A DNA stretch of 64,000 nucleotides. Origin: Caldanaerobius fijiensis DSM 17918 (lineage in GTDB: Bacteria; Bacillota; Thermoanaerobacteria; Thermoanaerobacterales; Caldanaerobiaceae). Under the pieces are notes generated by a model. It saw only the letters and a list, made by a program, of their open reading frames with translations. It was not told where the DNA came from and made no database searches. Shown piece by piece: positions 54,927-64,000 of the stretch. The position numbers were made by a program, and so were the translations under genes. The DNA is taken from assembly GCF_900129075.1 (NCBI RefSeq), contig NZ_FQVH01000005.1, positions 51,193 through 115,192 on the forward strand, read 5' to 3'. The stretch's first letter is position 1, and every line of letters begins with the position of its first letter.

Positions 54927-56726
54927 ATGGCTGAGGAAAAAAGAGGCTATATAGTATATATTAATGGGCCTGTGGTAAAAGCAAGAGGTATGCAAGGTTT
55001 TCAGATGAGGGAAATGGTTCTGGTGGGAGAAAAAAAGCTCATAGGAGAAATTATCTCCCTTGAAGGGGATATAGGCACTATTCAGGTGTATGAGGAAACA
55101 TCGGGGTTAAAAACTAATGAACTGGTTATAGGTATGGGTAAACCCCTTTCTGTCAAGCTTGGTCCTGGCATAATCGGGAATGTTTTTGACGGCATAGAAA
55201 GGCCGCTATCCCAAATATTAGAGCGTGGTTCTTTCATACCAGAGGGTATAGGTTTGATATCCATTGACCCTACAAAGAAATGGGATGTGGAGGTCCTTGT
55301 GAAAGAAGGTGACGTCCTGGCAAGCGGCGATGTTTACGCAAGGGTAGAAGAAACATCGATGATCACACATAAATTACTAGTACCTCCTGGTATAAAAGGA
55401 ACTGTGGTTTTTGCAGAAAAAAGCGGATCATACAATATAGAACATACCCTTGTCATCTTAAAAGATGGGTCAGTAGAGCACCGACTTCTGATGTACAGCG
55501 AATGGCCTGTCAGAATACCCAGGCCGGTAAAAGAGAGAATGCCTATTAATAAACTTCTAGTTACGGGGCAAAGGGTTATTGATACCTTTTTCCCCCTGGC
55601 TAAAGGAGGAACTGCTGCTATACCGGGTGGGTTCGGGACAGGCAAGACCATAACTCAGCATCAACTGGCTAAGTGGAGCGATGCTGATATAATAGTGTAT
55701 ATAGGCTGCGGTGAAAGGGGCAATGAGATAACAGAGGTATTAGAAGATTTTCCTGAGTTACAAGATCCCAGGAATGGAAAACCTCTTATGGATAGGACGG
55801 TGCTTATCGCCAATACCTCCAATATGCCGGTGGCAGCCAGGGAAGCTTCGATATATACGGGTATTACCATAGCAGAATATTTTAGAGATATGGGGTACAA
55901 TATAGCTGTTATGGCTGATTCTACGTCCAGATGGGCTGAGGCGCTGAGAGAAATTGCTGGCAGACTGGAAGAAATGCCGGCAGAGGAAGGCTATCCCGCT
56001 TATCTTGCATCAAGGCTGGCTCAGTTTTATGAAAGAGCTGGTTATGTAAAGACGTTAGGAGGGGCTGAGGGGTCTATTACTATCATAGGCGCGGTCTCGC
56101 CGGCGAGTGGCGACTTTTCAGAACCAGTTACTCAGGCCACTAAAAGGATGGTAGGAGCATTTTTAGCACTTGATAGAGAGCTGGCCCATGCAAGACACTT
56201 TCCGGCTATCAACTGGCTTTCTTCTTACAGTGGTTATGTGGCTATGCTGGCGGATTGGTATAGGGAAAATGTGGCAGAAGATATGTTAGAGTTAAGAGAA
56301 AAAATGCTGGGCATATTACAAGAAGAAGATAACCTTATGGAAATAGTTAAGCTGGTAGGAGAAGATGTGCTTCCAGATGAACAAAGGCTCATTTTGGAAA
56401 TTGCTAAGATTATTAAAAGAGGATATCTCCAGCAGAATGCCTATCATAGGGATGATTCTTATGTATCCTTATGGAGGCAATATAGGATGCTTAAAGTTAT
56501 AGACAGACTTTATACCAGGTCTAGCATTTGTGTTAAGAAAGGTATTCCTCTTTCAAAGGTAAGAAATGATAGGTTATTTTCGCAGATCGTATCTATGAAA
56601 TACAATGCTGGAGAAGACGATCCGGGATATTTTGATGGTTTAATAGATGAGATAGATGAATATTATAACAAGCTTGAAAGCACTTACGGTGAAGGCGGTG
56701 AAGACAGTGCGAACCCGGTATATTAA
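54927..56726 (+). CDS. ntpA: V-type ATPase catalytic subunit A
   Basis: The catalytic subunit (599 aa) has a P-loop GGFGTGKT at residues 234-241, the non-homologous region typical of A subunits between residues 115 and 190, and [24 protein letters not shown]. All family features are intact. It starts 5 bases after the E stop. Confidence 0.96.
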   Translation: MAEEKRGYIVYINGPVVKARGMQGFQMREMVLVGEKKLIGEIISLEGDIGTIQVYEETSGLKTNELVIGMGKPLSVKLGPGIIGNVFDGIERPLSQILERGSFIPEGIGLISIDPTKKWDVEVLVKEGDVLASGDVYARVEETSMITHKLLVPPGIKGTVVFAEKSGSYNIEHTLVILKDGSVEHRLLMYSEWPVRIPRPVKERMPINKLLVTGQRVIDTFFPLAKGGTAAIPGGFGTGKTITQHQLAKWSDADIIVYIGCGERGNEITEVLEDFPELQDPRNGKPLMDRTVLIANTSNMPVAAREASIYTGITIAEYFRDMGYNIAVMADSTSRWAEALREIAGRLEEMPAEEGYPAYLASRLAQFYERAGYVKTLGGAEGSITIIGAVSPASGDFSEPVTQATKRMVGAFLALDRELAHARHFPAINWLSSYSGYVAMLADWYRENVAEDMLELREKMLGILQEEDNLMEIVKLVGEDVLPDEQRLILEIAKIIKRGYLQQNAYHRDDSYVSLWRQYRMLKVIDRLYTRSSICVKKGIPLSKVRNDRLFSQIVSMKYNAGEDDPGYFDGLIDEIDEYYNKLESTYGEGGEDSANPVY

Positions 56727-58080
56727 ACTGGAGGAAGTCAAGGGCCCTCTAATCGTTTTAGACGGTGTAAGTGATGTAGCTTACGATGAAATAGTGGATA
56801 TTGAGGTCAAAGGCCAGGGCCATAAGAAAGGGAAGGTAGTACAGATAGATGGTCAAAAGGTCATTATACAGGTATTTGAAGGGACGAGCGGCATTTCTTT
56901 GGACAATTGTAGTGTGAGCTTTACAGGTAAACCTATGGATATCCCTTTGTCCAAGAACATATTAGGAAGAATATTTAATGGCATTGCAGAACCTATCGAT
57001 GGAGCGGGAGAAATATATTCTTCTAAGCGATATAATATAAATGGACGGCCTATGAATCCGGTGGCGCGGCGTTATCCCAGAAACTATATACAGACAGGGA
57101 TATCTGCCATTGACGGTCTGACTACCCTCATAAGAGGGCAGAAACTACCCATATTTTCTGAAGATGGGCTGCCACATAATCAGCTGGCTGTTCAGATCAT
57201 AAATCAGGCGAGCATATCTTCCGAAGAGGGTGATGATTTTGCTATCGTATTTGCGGCAATGGGTATAAAACATGATGAAGCGGATTTTTTTAGGGTAAAC
57301 TTTGAAAAATCTGGTGTTTTAGAGAGGGTGGTTATGTATATAAACCTGGCCGATGATCCTATTGTAGAGAGAATAATAACCCCCAGGTGTGCTCTCACGG
57401 CTGCCGAATACCTTGCCTTAGAAGAGGGCATGCATGTGTTGGTGGTGATGACGGATATGACCAGCTACTGTGAGGCATTAAGGGAAATGTCTTCTGCCAG
57501 GGAAGAAGTGCCATCAAGAAAAGGATATCCCGGTTATATGTATTCGGATCTGGCCAGCTTATATGAGAGGGCAGGTATGCTGAAAGACTCTAAAGGCAGT
57601 ATCACACAGATTCCTATACTCACCATGCCCAATGACGATATAACTCATCCTGTGCCTGATTTGACAGGATATATAACCGAAGGGCAGATCGTGCTGGACA
57701 GAAACTTGTTTCAAAGAGGCATATATCCACCCATCAATGTATTGCCATCTCTTTCCAGACTTATGAAAGATGGTATAGGTGCAGAGTATACCAGAGAAGA
57801 TCATGGGGATGTAGCCAATCAACTTTTTTCTGCGTATTCTCATGTTCAGGAGGTAAGAGCTCTGGCTCAGGTTATAGGGGAAGACGAGCTTTCTGATATT
57901 GATAAAAGGTATATGGAGTTTGGCAGGCGCTTTGAGCAGACTTTTGTAAGGCAGGGGTTTGATGAAAACAGGGATATAATTACAACACTGGACTTGATGT
58001 GGGAGCTTTTATCTATATTGCCTAAAGGTGAACTTACCCGAATAGATCCAGTGCTTATTGATAAGTACTACAGGGGGTGA
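56698..58080 (+). CDS. ntpB: V-type ATPase subunit B
   Basis: The non-catalytic nucleotide-binding subunit (about 460 aa) has the pattern [28 protein letters not shown] in place of a P-loop, and [20 protein letters not shown] features near the C-terminus. GTG 56698 gives the standard length; GTG 56689 and 56707 are alternatives. The start lies inside the end of the A gene, so the two are coupled. Confidence 0.93.
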   Translation: MKTVRTRYIKLEEVKGPLIVLDGVSDVAYDEIVDIEVKGQGHKKGKVVQIDGQKVIIQVFEGTSGISLDNCSVSFTGKPMDIPLSKNILGRIFNGIAEPIDGAGEIYSSKRYNINGRPMNPVARRYPRNYIQTGISAIDGLTTLIRGQKLPIFSEDGLPHNQLAVQIINQASISSEEGDDFAIVFAAMGIKHDEADFFRVNFEKSGVLERVVMYINLADDPIVERIITPRCALTAAEYLALEEGMHVLVVMTDMTSYCEALREMSSAREEVPSRKGYPGYMYSDLASLYERAGMLKDSKGSITQIPILTMPNDDITHPVPDLTGYITEGQIVLDRNLFQRGIYPPINVLPSLSRLMKDGIGAEYTREDHGDVANQLFSAYSHVQEVRALAQVIGEDELSDIDKRYMEFGRRFEQTFVRQGFDENRDIITTLDLMWELLSILPKGELTRIDPVLIDKYYRG

Positions 58081-58085
58081 GATGT

Positions 58086-58712
58086 GTGGAGGAAAATATT
58101 GCTCCAACTAAATCTAACCTCATGGAAGCCCAGTATGCTCTGGAATTTTGCAAAAGAGGGTATGAGCTTTTAGATAAAAAGAGAAATGTGCTTATAAGGG
58201 AAATGATGGGATTGATGGACAAAGCCCAAGATATACAGAAAAAGGTACGTATATTATTTAAAGAAGCCTATGAAGCTCTTCAGGTAGCTAATATAACCAT
58301 AGGAGTAGTAGATGTCTATGAAGTAGCTAAGTCTATTCCAAAAACAGCTGATTTTTCTATATTAACACGAAGCATAATGGGAGTGGAGATTCCTGTGATA
58401 AAATATAAGGAGGAGGAGCTTCAGCACTATTACAGCTTTTATCATACCAATACGGCACTGGATGTGGCGGTTCAAAAATTTTATGAGGTAAAAAACCTTC
58501 TATATCAGTTAGCAGAGGTGGAAGATAGCGTCTTTAAACTGGCTATGGAGATAAAGCGCACGCAAAAAAGAGCCAATGCGCTTAAGAATATTCAGATACC
58601 TAAATATACGGCTATCGTTAAGATGATAACAGAGGTTCTGGAAGAAAAGGATAGAGAGGATTTTTTCAGGCTGAAGGTGTTAAAGAGGAAATTGGCTCAG
58701 AAGGCCAGATAA
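58086..58712 (+). CDS. ntpD: V-type ATPase subunit D (central stalk)
   Basis: The 208-aa protein has the D-subunit start IAPTKSNLMEAQYALEFCKRGYELLDKKRNVLIREMM and a long C-terminal helix (RTQKRANALKNIQIPKY), forming the rotor axle. GTG 58086 follows AGGGGGTGA by 5 bases; GTG 58077 lies inside that site. It is the last subunit gene; no terminator follows. Confidence 0.93.
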   Translation: MEENIAPTKSNLMEAQYALEFCKRGYELLDKKRNVLIREMMGLMDKAQDIQKKVRILFKEAYEALQVANITIGVVDVYEVAKSIPKTADFSILTRSIMGVEIPVIKYKEEELQHYYSFYHTNTALDVAVQKFYEVKNLLYQLAEVEDSVFKLAMEIKRTQKRANALKNIQIPKYTAIVKMITEVLEEKDREDFFRLKVLKRKLAQKAR

Positions 58713-58760
58713 AGTAGTTGATATAAAAGGAGGGACAACATAGCTGAAAGGTGGAAATAA

Positions 58761-60470
58761 ATGAAGGTATTATTAATAGCGTTAAACGCCAGATATTTTC
58801 ACACAAATCCTGCTGTAAGAATCCTGGCGGAATATTGTAAAGGCGAAGATATTGATATACAATATCAGGAATACACTATAAATGATAACAGGGATTATGT
58901 ATTGGAACAAATCGCCTTATATAATTCGGATGTGGTAGGTTTTTCATGCTACATATGGAATATTGAATTTGTTCTGTATCTGTGCGAAAATCTCAAGAAA
59001 ATAAGGCCCGGCGTAAAAATTGTATTGGGTGGGCCGGAGGTATCCTATGGTGCAGAAGAGCTATTGTCCAGATACGATTTTATAGATTTTATCGTCGCTG
59101 GCGAAGGAGAGGAGAGTTTTAAACGACTTCTGGAAGACATGGCTCACGGAGATGTAGAAACCAGGGACGAGATAAAGGGCACAATTATATATCCTTCAAC
59201 TGAATATGTGGATTTAGATAGACTGCCTTTTGCTTATGATATAGAGGAGGATTATAGTAATAGGTATATTTATTATGAGACGTCAAGGGGATGTCCTTTT
59301 GGATGCAGCTATTGCCTGTCATCAAGGGATAGAGTTGTGAGGTATGCTGATCTGCAAAAAGTAAAAGAGGACCTCTATAAGATAGCCTCATCCAATGTTG
59401 AGGTTGTCAAGTTGGTGGATAGGTCCTTTAATTGTGACGTGAAAAGAGCTGTAGAGATCTTTAATATCATACGTGAACTGCCCAGAAATGTGGTGTTCCA
59501 CTGCGAAGTAAATCCAGAGCTGGTTTCCGATGAATTTATAGACGCTGTAAAAGGCCTTGAACACAGGTTGCAGTTTGAAGCGGGCTTGCAAACTACCAAC
59601 CCTGACTCGCTGAAAGCCATAAACAGAAGTCCTCGTGTAGATAAAGCTCTTTACGGGATAAAGCGGCTGGTGGATACGGGTATAAAGGTTCACGCTGATT
59701 TGATTGCGGGGTTGCCCTACGATACCTATGAGACTTTTTCCAGGTCTTTTGATGACCTCTATGTGTGTGGGCCTGATGAAATACAGCTGGGATTTCTCAA
59801 GTTGCTTAAAGGTACGCCTCTAAGGGATATGGCTGAGGAATACGGAATGGTCTACAGGTCTCAGCCGCCATATGAGATTCTCTACAATAAATGGATGAGC
59901 TATGAAGATCTCTGTGCGCTAAAAGGCGTCGAAGCCCTTGTAAACAAGTATTACAATACGGGTAGTTTTAAATACACCTTAGATTATTGTGTATCTCGAT
60001 GTAAAAGTCCTTTTGCTTTTTATGAGGATTTTAGTCGCTTCTGGACAGCTAAGGGTTACTACGGCAAAAATTTATCCCTTGTAAATCATTATAGGTTGCT
60101 GTATGAATATCTCCAGGACTGTATTTATAATGACGAAAAGAGGTTTAACAAGAGCTTCATTGATGATATAATTAAGTTTGATTACATGTTAAAAAATAAT
60201 ACCACGTCACTGCCTGACTTCATGAATCTAAATGCAGACAAAAAAGATAGGGAGTACATTAAGGCCATTTTAAGGGACAAAAAATGGCTTGAAAAAAACA
60301 TACCGGAATTAGCGGGTAGACCTATGGCTGATATTTTAAAATGCGTTACTTTTGAAAAATTTTATCATAATGTACCTGAAAGCGATGAATCGGTAAGCAA
60401 GTATGTTGTATTCATACATGGGTTGGGTAAAAGCAGATATGTGAGCATACATTGCAATCAGGAGGTATAA
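58761..60470 (+). CDS. B12-binding radical SAM protein (DUF4080-type)
   Basis: The 569-aa protein has an N-terminal cobalamin-binding-like domain (residues 1-130, VVGFSCYIWNIEF and LGGPEVSYG), then a radical SAM domain with CPFGCSYC near residue 180, then a C-terminal helical domain of about 200 residues typical of the DUF4080 group. Substrate and product are unknown for the family. It sits just after the V-ATPase operon and 1 base from a second radical SAM gene. Confidence 0.85.
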   Translation: MKVLLIALNARYFHTNPAVRILAEYCKGEDIDIQYQEYTINDNRDYVLEQIALYNSDVVGFSCYIWNIEFVLYLCENLKKIRPGVKIVLGGPEVSYGAEELLSRYDFIDFIVAGEGEESFKRLLEDMAHGDVETRDEIKGTIIYPSTEYVDLDRLPFAYDIEEDYSNRYIYYETSRGCPFGCSYCLSSRDRVVRYADLQKVKEDLYKIASSNVEVVKLVDRSFNCDVKRAVEIFNIIRELPRNVVFHCEVNPELVSDEFIDAVKGLEHRLQFEAGLQTTNPDSLKAINRSPRVDKALYGIKRLVDTGIKVHADLIAGLPYDTYETFSRSFDDLYVCGPDEIQLGFLKLLKGTPLRDMAEEYGMVYRSQPPYEILYNKWMSYEDLCALKGVEALVNKYYNTGSFKYTLDYCVSRCKSPFAFYEDFSRFWTAKGYYGKNLSLVNHYRLLYEYLQDCIYNDEKRFNKSFIDDIIKFDYMLKNNTTSLPDFMNLNADKKDREYIKAILRDKKWLEKNIPELAGRPMADILKCVTFEKFYHNVPESDESVSKYVVFIHGLGKSRYVSIHCNQEV

Positions 60471-60471
60471 A

Positions 60472-61374
60472 ATGTGGCAAACACTAGAGAAATGTAGACT
60501 ATGTCCTAGAGAATGCGGTGTTAACCGCAACCAAAATAAAAGAGGAGTCTGCGGAGCAACAGGTGAAATAAAGGTAGCAAAAGCGTACCTGCACAGATGG
60601 GAAGAGCCCCCTATAAGCGGTACCAATGGTTCAGGTACGGTTTTTTTCTCTCACTGCAACCTCAAATGCCTTTTTTGCCAGAACTACAAGATAAGCCAGG
60701 AAGGCTATGGACAGACTGTAACTGTTGAAAAACTGGCTGATATTTTTATGCATTTGCAAAACAAAGGTGCTCATAATATCAATTTGGTGACACCCACCAT
60801 CTATATCCCTCAAATTAGAGATGCGATCCTTTTGGCAAGGGAAAAAGGGCTGAAGCTCCCCATTGTATACAACACGAATGCTTATGAGCGCGTAGAAGCC
60901 CTAAGGCTATTAGATGGGCTCATTGATATATATCTTCCTGACCTTAAATATTATGATGATGGACTGGCCATCAGGTATTCCAGTGCTCCTGGCTATTTTT
61001 TTCATGCCACTAGGGCTATTCTGGAGATGTTCAGGCAGGTAGGAGAGGCCAGATTTGATGGAAATGGGATCATGACAGGTGGACTCATGATAAGGCATTT
61101 GTTGTTACCGGGTAAATTAGAGGACTCTAAAAAAATACTGGATTGGATAAAGGATAACCTGCCACTTGGGGTGTACGTGAACCTGATGTCTCAGTATACG
61201 CCTTATTATAAAGCGATAAAATATGCCGAATTGAATAAAAAAGTGGATGCAAAAGAATACGATGCTCTTATTGATTATTTTTTAAATATAGGCCTTGAAA
61301 ATGGATTTGTGCAGGAAGGAGAATCGGCTTGCGAAGAATTTATACCCGATTTTGACCTGGAGGGACTTGAATGA
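60472..61374 (+). CDS. PflX-like radical SAM protein
   Basis: The 300-aa protein starts with a Cys-rich segment (CRLCPRECGVNR...RGVCGA), followed by the radical SAM motif CNLKCLFCQNY, as in PflX/COG1313 proteins related to pyruvate-formate-lyase activases. No glycyl-radical enzyme is present in the window, so its partner is unknown. ATG 60472 follows the previous stop directly and AGGAGG. It overlaps rluA by ATGA. Confidence 0.85.
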   Translation: MWQTLEKCRLCPRECGVNRNQNKRGVCGATGEIKVAKAYLHRWEEPPISGTNGSGTVFFSHCNLKCLFCQNYKISQEGYGQTVTVEKLADIFMHLQNKGAHNINLVTPTIYIPQIRDAILLAREKGLKLPIVYNTNAYERVEALRLLDGLIDIYLPDLKYYDDGLAIRYSSAPGYFFHATRAILEMFRQVGEARFDGNGIMTGGLMIRHLLLPGKLEDSKKILDWIKDNLPLGVYVNLMSQYTPYYKAIKYAELNKKVDAKEYDALIDYFLNIGLENGFVQEGESACEEFIPDFDLEGLE

Positions 61375-62246
61375 GATTTAGGGTAGATTTAGATTATGAT
61401 GGTATGACTGTGGGAGAATTTTTGAAAAGCAAGAGATTCTCCAGGAGGACCATAAATAGACTAAAATCAGGTGGAAGGATATTTTTAAACGGTGCTATAG
61501 CATATACAGGCGAGGTTATCAAGAACGGTGATATTCTGGATATAGATTTTACCGAGGATTGTAACATAGTACCGTCACCTATACCTCTGGATATTATATA
61601 CGAAGATGAGGATATACTGGTGCTGAACAAACAACCCGGGATAGTAGTACACCCGACGGCATATCATTATGATGATACTATAGGAAACGGCGTCATGTAT
61701 TATTTTAGCCAGAAAGGTTTAAAGCGAGGTTTTCATCCTGTAAACCGCCTGGACAGAGAGACATCAGGGGTATTGATAATTGCATTAAATCAACACATGC
61801 ATAATATGATACAGCAATACGGACAGATGGATAAGGCCTATATAGCCGTTGTAGAGGGTGTAGTTGAAAAAGACTGCGGCACAATTGACCTGCCTATTGC
61901 CCGCAAACCAGGTAGCCTTATTGAAAGGTGTGTTTCTCAGGATGGCCAGAGGGCAATTACCCATTTTTGCACTGTCAAAAGGCTCGAGAATATGACAGTG
62001 CTTTTATTAAAACTGGAAACAGGGCGAACCCATCAAATAAGGGTTCATTTAAGTTATATAGGTCATCCTATTATAGGAGACACTTTATATGGTAAACTAT
62101 ATGGTAAACCCAATGCGGAGATAAATAGACATGCTTTGCATTGTTCTGAGATGTCATTTCTACATCCCTATACTGGCAAAAGGGTATTTTTTAAAGCTCC
62201 ATTGCCCCAGGACATGGAAAACCTTATAGTAAAGCAACAAAAATAA
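61371..62246 (+). CDS. RluA-family pseudouridine synthase
   Basis: The 291-aa protein has an N-terminal S4 domain (GEFLKSKRFSRRTINRLKSG) and the RluA catalytic motif HPVNRLDRETSGVL, in which the Asp attacks uridine. ETGRTHQIRVH follows as expected. Firmicutes carry several paralogues (RluD-, YhcT-, YjbO-like), and I cannot choose among them. Confidence 0.92.
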   Translation: MRFRVDLDYDGMTVGEFLKSKRFSRRTINRLKSGGRIFLNGAIAYTGEVIKNGDILDIDFTEDCNIVPSPIPLDIIYEDEDILVLNKQPGIVVHPTAYHYDDTIGNGVMYYFSQKGLKRGFHPVNRLDRETSGVLIIALNQHMHNMIQQYGQMDKAYIAVVEGVVEKDCGTIDLPIARKPGSLIERCVSQDGQRAITHFCTVKRLENMTVLLLKLETGRTHQIRVHLSYIGHPIIGDTLYGKLYGKPNAEINRHALHCSEMSFLHPYTGKRVFFKAPLPQDMENLIVKQQK

Positions 62247-62287
62247 CAAAGATTTAACATTAGTAATGTTTTATCACATTAAAGTTA

Positions 62288-62296
62288 TGGTAGAAT
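62288..62296 (+). promoter_or_regulatory. Possible extended -10 promoter of the GDPD gene
   Basis: TGGTAGAAT fits an extended -10; a T-rich stretch lies at -35. A dyad AACATTA-G-TAATGTT (62256-62270) followed by T residues lies upstream and may end rluA transcripts. Confidence 0.4.
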
Positions 62297-62317
62297 TAAT
62301 TGAGGGAGAGTGAGAAT

Positions 62318-63058
62318 ATGAAGCCATTGGTAATTGCCCATAGAGGGGATTCTGTCAATGCCCCTGAAAATACAATAGCATCGTTTCAGAGGGCAATAGA
62401 TATAGGAGTGGATGGTATTGAGCTGGATATACACATGAGCAAAGATGGATATCTTGTGGTTATTCACGATGAACGGGTGGATAGAACCACTGACGGTACT
62501 GGATATGTAAAGAATTTTACATTGAAAGAGTTGAAAGAGCTGGATGCAGGTATTAAATTTAGCGCTAAATTTGCAGGTGAAAGGATACCAACCCTTGAAG
62601 AGGTTTTAGAGCTTATAGGTAATAGGGATTTGCTGCTGAATATCGAGGTAAAAAGTGGCGTTATTATGTATCCGGGTATTGAAGAAAAACTTATAGAGGT
62701 TATAAGAAAGTATAACTTTACCGAAAGAGTTGTTATATCGTCTTTTAATCATTATAGTATCAGGGATATAAAAAAACTTGCCCTCGAACTAAAAGTTGGT
62801 CTTTTATACGAATGTGGTCTGGTGGAACCATGGTATATAGCCGAGAGAATGCACGCCTATTCCCTTCATCCATTTTATTTCAATATCATACCAGAGGTGG
62901 TAGAAGGCTGTAAGAAAAACGATATCAGGTTATTCCCATGGACAGTGGATAAAGAAGAGGATATGCTGAGAATGATTGATATGGGTGTTGATGGCATCAT
63001 AACAGATAACCCCGGTTTGCTAATAGAGGTATTAAATAGCATGGAGATGGGTAGTTGA
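62318..63058 (+). CDS. Glycerophosphodiester phosphodiesterase
   Basis: The 246-aa protein is a GDPD-family TIM barrel with the catalytic start IAHRGDSVNAPENT, metal ligands in GIELDIHMSKDGYLVVIHD and the C-terminal GVDGIITDNP. It hydrolyses glycerophosphodiesters to glycerol-3-phosphate and an alcohol. There is no signal peptide, so it should act in the cytoplasm. ATG 62318 follows GGGAGAGTGAG; a TTG at 62300 lies before that site. Confidence 0.92.
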   Translation: MKPLVIAHRGDSVNAPENTIASFQRAIDIGVDGIELDIHMSKDGYLVVIHDERVDRTTDGTGYVKNFTLKELKELDAGIKFSAKFAGERIPTLEEVLELIGNRDLLLNIEVKSGVIMYPGIEEKLIEVIRKYNFTERVVISSFNHYSIRDIKKLALELKVGLLYECGLVEPWYIAERMHAYSLHPFYFNIIPEVVEGCKKNDIRLFPWTVDKEEDMLRMIDMGVDGIITDNPGLLIEVLNSMEMGS

Positions 63059-63091
63059 TAGTAAAGATAGGGGGATATGAATGTTTGTTAA

Positions 63092-63235
63092 GGTAAAAAA
63101 AACGGCCGCGGATTATTGCCGTCCATTGTTGATGTTTTAACCAGGTCGTGTATAAACATGCTTTCAATAGGTATAAAAGAACCAAATCTGGAGAGTGTGT
63201 TTTTGAAGCTGACCGGTAAGGCATTGAGGGATTGA
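63092..63235 (+). pseudogene. ABC transporter ATPase, C-terminal remnant
   Basis: The frame reads LPSIVDVLTRSCINMLSI, then KEPNLESVFLKLTGKALRD, then a stop. This is the standard C-terminus of an ABC-2-type ATPase, but all nucleotide-binding motifs are missing and the upstream frame is closed. About 47 codons remain. The stop is 9 bases from a matching permease gene. Confidence 0.75.
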
Positions 63236-63244
63236 GGTGGTATT

Positions 63245-63763
63245 GTGAAAGCACTTTATATAGGTATAAAGGATACCCTCATAACCTTGAGGGATTATAA
63301 GGCCCTTGCACTTATAATCATGATGCCCTTGATCCTAATACTTGTGCTGGGAATGGCTTTAGGGCCTGTTTTTAACAGCGGGGGCCTGAAATCTTTTGAA
63401 ATAGCATTGGTGGATAACGATAAAGGTGAGATGTCCAGGGTGTTTAAAGAAAAAGTCCTAGACAACAAAGAGGTCAAAAAATTTGTAAGGTATAAAGAGA
63501 TGAGCGAAGAAAAGGCGAGGGAAGATATAAAGGAGGGTAGATTGCCGGCGGCCATCATCATCCCAGCTGGTTTCAGTGATGATTTCAAAAATGGCAAAAA
63601 GACAGAGATGATCGTGCTCAAATCTCCTGCAGAAGAATTAAAAGCTTCTATAGTCGAACAATTGGCCAGAAGTTTTATCGAAACAGCATCTTCAGCCAAA
63701 ATATCCACTGATGAGGTTTTAAAAAAGCTTTGTTTTAGGAAAACCGGCGGGAATCCTCTCTAA
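63245..63763 (+). pseudogene. ABC-2 permease, truncated by an insertion element
   Basis: The first 160 residues match an ABC-2 permease: a cytoplasmic start, one helix (ALIIMMPLILILVLGMAL) and the extracellular domain (FEIALVDNDKG...AAIIIPAGFSDDF). The remaining helices are missing. After about residue 162 the frame enters foreign sequence and stops. GTG 63245 follows GAGGTGG. The lost part should lie beyond the insertion element, outside the window. Confidence 0.75.
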
Positions 63764-63788
63764 TTTATTAGAGAGATGAAAGCCGGTT
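63741..63788. repeat. Left-end hairpin of an IS200/IS605-type element
   Basis: AACCGGC (63742-63748) pairs with GCCGGTT (63782-63788), and inside it CTCTCTAAT (63756-63764) pairs with ATTAGAGAG (63767-63775). IS605-family ends carry such subterminal hairpins instead of inverted terminal repeats. The junction with the permease gene lies near 63720-63740. Confidence 0.5.
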
Positions 63789-63869
63789 ATTTAATTGTAA
63801 ATTGCATTGGTATATACTATATGTATAAAAAAATAAGCTTAAAAAAGCGAAAGACAAGGGGTTGAAAAA

Positions 63870-64000
63870 GTGAAACTACAGAAAAGCAACCCTGATTTTA
63901 AACAAAGGGTTATACAATTTAAATTAAACCCTGATAAAAGACAGAGCATAATACTAAATTCCTTGACGTATGCCTCATCAAAATTATGGAATGTAGCAAA
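63870..64000 (+). CDS. tnpB: TnpB (IS605 OrfB-like) nuclease, 3' partial
   Basis: The first 43 codons read MKLQKSNPDFKQRVIQFKLN and then SLTYASSKLWNVA, the N-terminal signature of IS605/IS1341-type TnpB, the RNA-guided nuclease ancestor of Cas12. GTG 63870 has AAGGGGTTG upstream. The catalytic RuvC motifs lie outside the window. No TnpA is seen on this side. Confidence 0.8.
   Translation, partial: MKLQKSNPDFKQRVIQFKLNPDKRQSIILNSLTYASSKLWNVA

Overview
The window reads as chromosomal DNA of a low-GC, spore-forming, strictly fermentative anaerobe of the class Clostridia. A Thermoanaerobacterales-like thermophile is the best guess, but nothing here fixes the genus. Pointers are AT-rich DNA with strong AGGAGG-type ribosome binding sites, frequent GTG and TTG starts, sporulation genes (spo0F-like, yabP, yabQ, splB), pyruvate:ferredoxin oxidoreductase, AdhE, an energy-converting [NiFe] hydrogenase and a V-type ATPase. 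No phage genome or CRISPR array is present.

Layout. 1-2.9 kb: end of a LacI-type regulator, a Spo0F-like receiver with a sigma-H-like promoter, a Cys-rich protein and class II aldolase. 3.1-14.1 kb: a six-gene Ech-type (group 4) hydrogenase followed by hypA, B, C, D, F and E. 14.1-19 kb: rho, rpmE, a DUF1385 protein, prmC and two half-size ChrA transporters. 19-28.1 kb: a Met/Pro/Gly-rich protein, then a block ordered like the B. subtilis yab region (G5/3D protein, rnmV, ksgA, an unknown, mazG, hup, rqcP, yabP, yabQ, divIC, yabR), then ppx/gppA. 28.1-28.5 kb: tRNA-Leu, tRNA-fMet and tRNA-Met behind a perfect consensus promoter. 28.6-34.5 kb: ABC exporter, RNA/DNA methyltransferase, Ca2+-type P-ATPase and an odd ferredoxin. 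34.7-44.4 kb: adhE with three Rex-like sites, a holin-like gene, a YeiH exporter, a phosphorylase/spore photoproduct lyase pair and PFOR. 44.5-47.2 kb: Ku, a ligase-only LigD, group II intron debris and a MIF-like tautomerase. 47.4-50.1 kb: GH130 phosphorylase and phosphoglucomutase. 50.1-58.7 kb: a complete nine-gene V-type ATPase. 58.7-63 kb: two radical SAM proteins, RluA and a glycerophosphodiesterase. 63-64 kb: a decayed ABC-2 exporter locus broken by a TnpB-type insertion element.

How it fits together. Sugar phosphates enter glycolysis through GH130, phosphoglucomutase and aldolase. PFOR yields acetyl-CoA and reduced ferredoxin. Ech can oxidise that ferredoxin, evolve H2 and pump ions, and the V-ATPase interconverts the ion gradient with ATP. 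AdhE is the ethanol-forming electron sink and appears to be under NADH/NAD (Rex) control. Two otherwise conserved Firmicute blocks (spo0F-fba-rho-rpmE-prmC and the yab block) are neighbours here, and the hydrogenase island sits between fba and rho.

Most notable: three candidate Rex operators before adhE; a hairpin that appears to bring the Shine-Dalgarno close to the only HypC start that exposes Cys2; a nucleoside phosphorylase overlapping spore photoproduct lyase; a Spo0F-like gene with a sigma-H-like promoter; a bacterial MIF homologue behind a perfect palindrome; and an orphan holin-like gene. All start choices, promoters and operators were read by eye and are predictions.
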